From assembly GCF_000969645.2 (NCBI RefSeq), contig NZ_CP014222.1:2297740-2361739 (forward strand): a stretch of DNA of 64,000 bases, given 5' to 3'. The notes under the pieces are model-generated. The model did not search any database. It saw nothing but the letters and a program-made list of their open reading frames with translations, and was not told the DNA's origin. This DNA is from Janthinobacterium sp. B9-8. Its GTDB lineage: Bacteria > Pseudomonadota > Gammaproteobacteria > Burkholderiales > Chitinibacteraceae. Positions 59,118 through 64,000 of the stretch are shown here, one piece after another. The number at the start of each line of letters is the position of its first letter. Position 1 is the stretch's first letter. The position numbers were made by a program, and so were the translations under genes.

Positions 59118-59864
59118 ATGAAAGCCTTATCCAAACCCATACTTGCCCTTGTTGCCATCACACTTTTAGCCATTGGCGGCATCGCTATCAAGCAATATCA
59201 ACAAGGCCAGCAAGCGCGTGACTTAGCCATGCCCGATGAAGCAGTTCAACAATTACGCTTCGATGCAAAGGATGGCAAAGCACGTTTACTTGAATTGGCA
59301 ACACAAGGGCATCCGCTCGCCGCCAGGCTGATTGCAGAACAAGTAGAAGACAAACACGCCGCCGCCCGCTGGCTAGAGAAAGCGGCCGAAGCGGGAGACT
59401 CAAAAGCGCGTTATCTACTCGGCATGGCCTATTTAAAAGGCGATGGCGTGCCTCAAGATGCACAAAAAGCACGGCTCTGGCTAAGCACTGCAGGGGATAT
59501 TGGCATCTATCGTCTAGGCATGATGACGCTCAAAGGCGAAGGCGGAGCGAAGGATCAGGCTAAGGGAATCGCTATGGTGCAAACCGCTGCAAAAAACCAC
59601 GACCCCGCAGCAATCTACACCCTCGGTAATTGGCATCGCTACGGCGACTATCTAAAACAAGACGACAAGAGCGCACTCCAGCACTACAGAAACGCGGCCA
59701 ACTTACAATATGTACCCGCCCTGCAAGAGCTAGCACTTGCTTATGAAATGGGTGAAATGGGCTTAGATATCAACCCCGCCCAAGCCCACAGCCTCAGCGA
59801 AATGGCAGGGCATATCAGCCGCTGCAAACAAAACCATGAGCATGAAGTTAAGGTGTTTGATTAA
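59118..59864 (+). CDS. Sel1-like repeat protein, membrane-anchored
   Basis: A 248-residue protein with an N-terminal hydrophobic anchor (about residues 7-23) and four to five Sel1-like (TPR-type) repeats. The clearest is KARYLLGMAYLKGDGVPQDA with the following ARLWLSTAGD; weaker ones are IYRLGMMTLKGEGGAKDQ, IYTLGNWHRYGDYLKQDD and LQELALAYEMGEMGLDINP. Such repeats mediate protein-protein contacts in the periplasm. GGAG lies five bases before the ATG. An IS481-type element has inserted two bases after its stop codon without changing the protein. Partner unknown. Confidence 0.8.
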   Translation: MKALSKPILALVAITLLAIGGIAIKQYQQGQQARDLAMPDEAVQQLRFDAKDGKARLLELATQGHPLAARLIAEQVEDKHAAARWLEKAAEAGDSKARYLLGMAYLKGDGVPQDAQKARLWLSTAGDIGIYRLGMMTLKGEGGAKDQAKGIAMVQTAAKNHDPAAIYTLGNWHRYGDYLKQDDKSALQHYRNAANLQYVPALQELALAYEMGEMGLDINPAQAHSLSEMAGHISRCKQNHEHEVKVFD

Positions 59865-59866
59865 GC

Positions 59867-61078
59867 TGTAGAAGTTCAGACCTGATCTGACAGTCCCCGT
59901 TTTGATTAGTGCCGGATTGTCAGATTAGTTTAGATTGTCGACCTTCTCCTTCCAGAGTGATTTGCCTTCTAACAACGTCTGCAGCGGCGTCCTGCCGCAG
60001 CACATTTTCCCTTGATGCGTACGTTGGCGGTTGTAGTAGTCCAGCCATGCATCCAGATCCGTTTGCAGCTCGTCCAGTGACTGATACAGCTTACGCCTGA
60101 AGGTCACTTGGTAAAACTCTTGCAGAATCGTTTTATGGAAGCGCTCGCAAATACCGTTCGTTTGTGGATGCCGCACTTTAGTTTTGGTGTGCTCAATCTC
60201 ATTGATCGCCAGATACAGCTGGTAATCATGCGTTTCGGCTTTGCCGCAATACTCAGTGCCACGGTCGGTCAGAATGCGTAGCATCCCCATTTCCTGCTCG
60301 GCAAAGAACGGTAGCACCCGGTCATTGAGTAAGTCTGCGGCAGTGATCGGCGTTTTGGTGGTATAAAGTTTGGCAAAGGCCACTTTGCTGTAGGTATCGA
60401 CAAAGGTCTGCTGATAAATCCGGCCAACCCCTTTGATGGTGCCGACGTAAAACGTGTCCTGTGAGCCCAGATAACCTGGATGAGCCGTGTCAATTTCGCC
60501 ATGTGCGACATCATCATCCTGTTTACGTTCCAGTGCCGCAACTTGAGCCTCACTCAGCACGATTTGCTGTTCAGTAACCTGCTTCTCCAGTGCATGCAAA
60601 CGCTGTTTGAACGAAGCCAAATCATGCCTGAGCCAGATTGAACGCACACCAGAGGCAGAGACAAATACACCGCGCAGCCGGAGTTCGTTGCTGGTGCGTA
60701 CTTGTCCATGGGCGGGCTGCTCAGTGGCATACGCAATGACGGCGGATTCTGTTGCCTCATCGACTCGGTTCTTGGGATTGGGTTTGCGGCGATTGGCGTC
60801 GAAGAGTGCTTCGATGCCACCGTCTTCAACCGCATGTTGATAGCGATAAAAGGTATCGCGCGACAGCCCCATCATTTTGCAGGCTTTGGATACGTTGCCC
60901 AGTTCGGTGGCGAGATTGAGCAAGCCGATTTTGTGCTTAATGAAGTTTTGGTTTAGATTAGCCATGGGGTTACTCCTGCGCTTGCGCGCTGTTTTGAATA
61001 AAGATTCGCACCTCTATCAAAACGGGTAACCCCACCTACTGGCAAGGCCTACTGTCAGATCAAGTCTGAACTTCTACA
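59867..61078. mobile_element. complete IS481-family insertion sequence
   Basis: The element is 1212 bases long. Its ends are 28-base inverted repeats (59867-59894 and 61051-61078) beginning TGTAGAAGTTCAGAC and differing at one position. It is flanked by the seven-base direct repeat ATTAAGC (59860-59866 and 61079-61085), a clear target duplication. A single intact transposase gene fills it. The near-identical ends and intact target duplication suggest recent movement. Confidence 0.93.
59925..60965 (-). CDS. IS481-family DDE transposase
   Basis: A 346-residue transposase. The N-terminal helix-turn-helix (LATELGNVSKACKMMGLSRD, about residues 17-37) binds the ends. The integrase-like core has the DDE residues in GEIDTAHPGYLG, ILTDRGTEYCG and TNGICERFHKTILQ. 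The C-terminal LDAWLDYYNRQRTHQGKMCC is typical of IS481/IS3-like integrases. GGAGTAACCCC precedes the ATG. The frame is uninterrupted, so the enzyme is probably active. Confidence 0.95.
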   Translation of the reverse strand: MANLNQNFIKHKIGLLNLATELGNVSKACKMMGLSRDTFYRYQHAVEDGGIEALFDANRRKPNPKNRVDEATESAVIAYATEQPAHGQVRTSNELRLRGVFVSASGVRSIWLRHDLASFKQRLHALEKQVTEQQIVLSEAQVAALERKQDDDVAHGEIDTAHPGYLGSQDTFYVGTIKGVGRIYQQTFVDTYSKVAFAKLYTTKTPITAADLLNDRVLPFFAEQEMGMLRILTDRGTEYCGKAETHDYQLYLAINEIEHTKTKVRHPQTNGICERFHKTILQEFYQVTFRRKLYQSLDELQTDLDAWLDYYNRQRTHQGKMCCGRTPLQTLLEGKSLWKEKVDNLN

Positions 61079-61128
61079 ATTAAGCCTCCCTCGCCTCTAG
61101 CCGTTTAATCTCAAACAGCCGACTTGTA

Positions 61129-61188
61129 GGAGTGGTTTTAGCCAAGAAAGCGTGATGTATTAGATAACATCAAAGCTAAAGCCACTCC
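61129..61188. repeat. inverted repeat of the GGAGTGG-TTTAGC type
   Basis: GGAGTGGTTTTAGC and GCTAAAGCCACTCC form 14-base arms with one mismatch, separated by about 32 bases. Repeats of this pattern (GTAGGAG...TTAGC) are widespread extragenic palindromes. It lies between the insertion sequence and the aldo/keto reductase stop and may also terminate that operon. Confidence 0.6.
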
Positions 61189-61200
61189 TTATTCCCTGCC

Positions 61201-61995
61201 TTAATCCCACACTGGCCCAAAATCAGGCGCAACGATGCGCTCGTTTTTATCTAGGCCTGCAATGGCTTGCATCTCTGCCGCCGTAAGCCTCAGCTCGTCC
61301 GCTTTTAAATTACTCATCAGATTGCTGCGCTGGGTAGAAGAAGGAATCACACTGATGCCCTGCTGCAATAGCCACGCTAAAGCAATCTGCGCGGGGCTAA
61401 CTTGATGGCTGGCGGCAATTGCTTGCAATACCGGATCTTGCATTACCTTGCCGTAAGCAAGCGGCATATAGGCGGTAAGCGCAATGCCTTGCTGCTGGCA
61501 AAATACCCGCACTTTGTGGTTTTGCAAAAAGGGATGCAGCTCGATTTGCTGATGGGCAATGGCCTCTGCGCCAATCGCATCAATCGCCTGCTGTAAATAG
61601 CTCAAAGTAAAATTAGACACGCCAATTTCACGCGTTAAGCCCTGCTGCTTAGCCAGCGCCAGTGCTTCCATATACTCCGCCACAGGCAGTGCATCGGAGG
61701 GCCAGTGGATCAAGGTGAGATCAAGCTGATTCGTTTGCAGCTTATCTAAGCTGATTTTTAAACTATCTATCAGCTTGTTTTTGCTCAGATTAGCCGTCCA
61801 TATTTTTGTAGTCAGATAGAGGCTATCCCGCTGAATGCCGCTCTCTGCAATCGCCTTACCCACCTCGGCCTCGTTTTCATAAATCTGCGCGGTATCGATA
61901 TGGCGATAGCCAACTTCCAAACCTGTTAATACCGAATCGATAACGATTTGATCTTTCAAACGGAATGTTCCCAAACCAATTTTTGGCATATTCAT
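61201..61995 (-). CDS. aldo/keto reductase
   Basis: A 264-residue NADPH-dependent carbonyl reductase of the AKR5/2,5-diketo-gluconate reductase type. The catalytic tetrad is present: Asp and Tyr in [14 protein letters not shown], Lys in [10 protein letters not shown] and His in LTLIHWPSD. The cofactor segment near the end is [16 protein letters not shown] chose the ATG at 61995, with GGAG eight bases upstream; a TTG nine codons earlier is open. It starts four bases after the MFS exporter gene, so the two are one operon, divergent from the LysR gene. The substrate is not known. Confidence 0.9.
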   Translation of the reverse strand: MNMPKIGLGTFRLKDQIVIDSVLTGLEVGYRHIDTAQIYENEAEVGKAIAESGIQRDSLYLTTKIWTANLSKNKLIDSLKISLDKLQTNQLDLTLIHWPSDALPVAEYMEALALAKQQGLTREIGVSNFTLSYLQQAIDAIGAEAIAHQQIELHPFLQNHKVRVFCQQQGIALTAYMPLAYGKVMQDPVLQAIAASHQVSPAQIALAWLLQQGISVIPSSTQRSNLMSNLKADELRLTAAEMQAIAGLDKNERIVAPDFGPVWD

Positions 61996-61999
61996 ATTT

Positions 62000-63211
62000 T
62001 TAACTCCAGTTTTTGTAAGCAATTTGTTGATTCATTTCTTTGGCCGTATTGCCAAGTTTTTTATCCAGCACCCCAGACCATGTTGTCAGCGCCAAAGCAC
62101 CCAGCACCACCACGCCGCCTATCCACGGCGTAGCCAGCAAACCTAAGTGTTCGACAATCAAGCCGCCCGCCCAAGCGCCGCCTGCAATGCCCACATTAAA
62201 TGCCGCAATATTCAGCCCTGACGCCACATCCACCGCATGGGGCGCATCGCGCTGGGCCTGTTGCACCACATAGACTTGCAAGCCGGCCACATTGCCAAAC
62301 GCCACTGCGCCCCAAGCCAACACCGTTGCCACCACCAACACAGGCGAATGCACGGTAAAGGTCAACACAAATAACACGACTGCCAGCAGACTAAAGATCA
62401 TTTGCAGAGCGCGAATGGGGCCTTTCTGATCGGCTAATTTGCCACCCCAGATATTGCCCACCGCCACTGATACGCCATACACCAGCATCACCAGGGCCAC
62501 ACTCGATGGCGCAAACCCCGTGATCTGCTCCATCAGCGGTGCTAAATAAGTAAACGCCACAAATGAGCCGCCATAACCCAGCGCCGTAATGGCATAAACC
62601 AAGAGCAGCCTTGGTTTTTTAAGCACAGCCAATTGCGCCAAAATCGAAGATGGGGCCGCCTGTGGCAAGTTGTTAGGCACCAGCAGCAAGCTACCCGCAA
62701 AGGCCATCACGCCTAAAATAGCCACCGCTAAAAAGACCGACTGCCAGCCAAATATTTGCCCCAGCCAGGTGCCCAGCGGTACGCCGGTGACCAAGGCAAC
62801 GGTTAATCCCGAGAACATCAGGGCAATCGCGCTGGCGGCTTTTTCCTTAGGCACAAGGCTGGTCGCCAGCGTGGAGCCAATCGAGAAAAACACCCCGTGC
62901 GCCAAACCGGTCAACACCCTTGCTGCCAGCAGCGTGGCGTAATCCGGCGCTTGCCATGCCAATAAATTACCCAAGGTAAACAAGGCCATCAGCCCCAGTA
63001 ATAAAGGCTTGCGCGGCACGCGGCTCGTTAAGGCAGTCAGCAATGGAGCGCCGATGGCCACGCCCAGTGCGTAAAAGCTGACCAATAATCCCGCCGAGGG
63101 CAGCGAGACCTGCAAACTGCCCGCCAGAGTTGGAATCAGCCCAACAATCACAAATTCTGTAGTGCCGATGGCAAAGGCGCTCAGAGTAAGCGCCCAAAGT
63201 GCTAGAGGCAT
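62000..63211 (-). CDS. MFS efflux transporter (DHA1, AraJ/NepI-like)
   Basis: A 403-residue 12-helix exporter of the drug:proton antiporter-1 family. The opening [21 protein letters not shown], the loop [17 protein letters not shown] after helix 2, and [18 protein letters not shown] in helix 5 (the antiporter motif) identify the group of sugar, nucleoside and drug exporters. It is followed by the aldo/keto reductase gene and faces a LysR regulator gene 96 bases away. That pattern suggests an inducible detoxification unit: an aldehyde reductase plus an exporter. Confidence 0.92.
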   Translation of the reverse strand: MPLALWALTLSAFAIGTTEFVIVGLIPTLAGSLQVSLPSAGLLVSFYALGVAIGAPLLTALTSRVPRKPLLLGLMALFTLGNLLAWQAPDYATLLAARVLTGLAHGVFFSIGSTLATSLVPKEKAASAIALMFSGLTVALVTGVPLGTWLGQIFGWQSVFLAVAILGVMAFAGSLLLVPNNLPQAAPSSILAQLAVLKKPRLLLVYAITALGYGGSFVAFTYLAPLMEQITGFAPSSVALVMLVYGVSVAVGNIWGGKLADQKGPIRALQMIFSLLAVVLFVLTFTVHSPVLVVATVLAWGAVAFGNVAGLQVYVVQQAQRDAPHAVDVASGLNIAAFNVGIAGGAWAGGLIVEHLGLLATPWIGGVVVLGALALTTWSGVLDKKLGNTAKEMNQQIAYKNWS

Positions 63212-63307
63212 TGTGTCTCTCCAATAAATGAATGCACCGATTGTCTACCCTTGCCGCACAGAGAAAAATAGGCTCTACTGACATTCACTTGTGACTGGAA
63301 GTCAACA

Positions 63308-64000
63308 ATGCTTCATCTCGATGCCCTGCTTACCTTTGTGACTATTGTCGATACCGGCTCGTTTTCTGCCGCTGCCGAGCGCTTGGGACAAACGCCATCG
63401 GGCGTCAGCCGCTGCTTATCAAGGCTGGAAAAACAACTGGGCATCAGCCTGATTAGCCGCACCACCCGCCGCCTTGATCTGACAGAAGAAGGCCGCTGGC
63501 TATTAGATAAAGCACGGCAAATCTTAGCCTCTCTGGCCGAAACCGAAGCCACGCTCACCGCCAGCCAAGCCCAGCCCTCTGGCCTGCTACGCGTGAATGC
63601 CGCCACGCCGGTGCTTAATCATTTGATCGCCCCACTGGCGGCTGGCTTTATGGCCGCCTACCCCAAGATTCAGCTGGAGCTGATCGGCGCAGAGGCGGTG
63701 ATTAATTTAATTGAGGAGCGTGCCGATGTGGCGATTCGCATTGGTGAGTTGTCAGATTCCACCCTAAATGCCCGCCGCTTGGGGGAAAGCCAGCTGCGCC
63801 TTGTGGCATCCCCCGGCTATTTGCAGCAGCATGGATCACCGCTCAACGAAGACGCACTCACCGCCCACAGTCTGCTTGGCTTTAGCAGCCCTGCCTCACT
63901 CAATATCTGGCCGTTAAACGGCGGCAGCGGGATGGCGATCAGCCCCACGATCAGCGCATCCAGTGGTGAAACACTGCGCCATCTGGCCCTCAATGGCGCA
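63308..64000 (+). CDS. LysR-type regulator, cut by the window edge
   Basis: An open frame of 231 codons runs from an ATG at 63308 to the end of the window with no stop. The N-terminus is a LysR helix-turn-helix (LDALLTFVTIVDTGSFSAAA and RLGQTPSGVSRCLSRLEKQL), followed by a linker and the start of the substrate-binding domain (GLLRVNAATPVLNHLIAPLA). It resembles the subgroup that regulates divergent MFS and reductase genes. The C-terminal 60 or so residues lie outside. It probably controls the exporter-reductase operon on the other strand. Confidence 0.9.
   Translation, partial: MLHLDALLTFVTIVDTGSFSAAAERLGQTPSGVSRCLSRLEKQLGISLISRTTRRLDLTEEGRWLLDKARQILASLAETEATLTASQAQPSGLLRVNAATPVLNHLIAPLAAGFMAAYPKIQLELIGAEAVINLIEERADVAIRIGELSDSTLNARRLGESQLRLVASPGYLQQHGSPLNEDALTAHSLLGFSSPASLNIWPLNGGSGMAISPTISASSGETLRHLALNGA

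Noticed and set aside
1..64000. CRISPR arrays, rRNA and tRNA genes
   Set aside because: I saw no regularly spaced identical repeats and no recognisable rRNA or tRNA sequence; the repeats present are dispersed palindromes. A dedicated RNA search was not possible.

Overview
The window looks like chromosomal DNA of a Gram-negative betaproteobacterium. Evidence for this is a TonB-dependent receptor, outer-membrane efflux proteins, ubiquinone genes ubiC-ubiA, a PEP-CTERM protein and a PilJ-domain protein. The mixture of moderately GC-rich housekeeping genes and AT-rich accessory stretches fits a Neisseriales/Chromobacteriaceae member (Iodobacter-like is my guess from general familiarity, not from any search).

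Layout. 0.2-6 kb: a small cytochrome c, a secreted PilJ-domain protein, a SprA-type metallopeptidase-like protein, recG and a GAF sensor kinase whose 5' end looks eroded. 6.8-9.5 kb: a TonB-dependent receptor. 9.6-21.8 kb, all on the minus strand: a compact lanthipeptide locus. It runs from a 60-residue precursor through a class III-type LanKC synthetase, a TolC-like outer-membrane factor, an HlyD-like adaptor, a C39 peptidase-ABC exporter and a second NHLM-type ABC protein to a LivK-like lipoprotein. 22.1-26.0 kb, minus strand: a three-gene operon of a sensor-only membrane protein, a sensor-HAMP-MFS fusion and a TrpX-type binding protein. 27-31 kb: tesA divergent from ybbA-ybbP. 31-40 kb: an M16 protease, a MarR-FUSC-DUF1656-HlyD-NodT efflux operon and RidA. 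40-43.5 kb: a Spy/CpxP-like protein with a CpxRA-like two-component pair. 43.7-48.9 kb: a PEP-CTERM protein, a GNAT enzyme, a solute-binding protein, ubiC, ubiA, an unknown exported protein and a NUDIX hydrolase. 49-54.5 kb: glgC-glgA-glgP. 54.7-59.9 kb: an FAD-dependent oxidoreductase, a 5'-nucleotidase-type lipoprotein and a Sel1-repeat protein. 59.9-61.1 kb: a complete IS481-type insertion sequence with target duplication. 61.2-64 kb: an aldo/keto reductase, an MFS exporter and a divergent LysR regulator cut off by the window edge.

The most interesting part is the lanthipeptide locus. The precursor ends in Ser-x-x-Ser-x-x-Cys, the labionin/lanthionine signature of class III lanthipeptides. 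Its leader carries a class III LxLQ-type recognition box and, overlapping it, the double-glycine leader pattern LSxxxLxxIxAG read by C39 peptidases. The C39 domain sits on the exporter of the same operon. One short leader therefore appears to serve both the synthetase and a NHLM-type tripartite exporter, suggesting a route from precursor to secreted modified peptide in a Gram-negative cell: modification by LanKC, cleavage after Ala-Gly during ABC export, and passage through HlyD and TolC. A candidate promoter lies upstream of the precursor, and a strong hairpin separates precursor from synthetase. Two dispersed palindromic repeat families are also scattered through the second half of the window.
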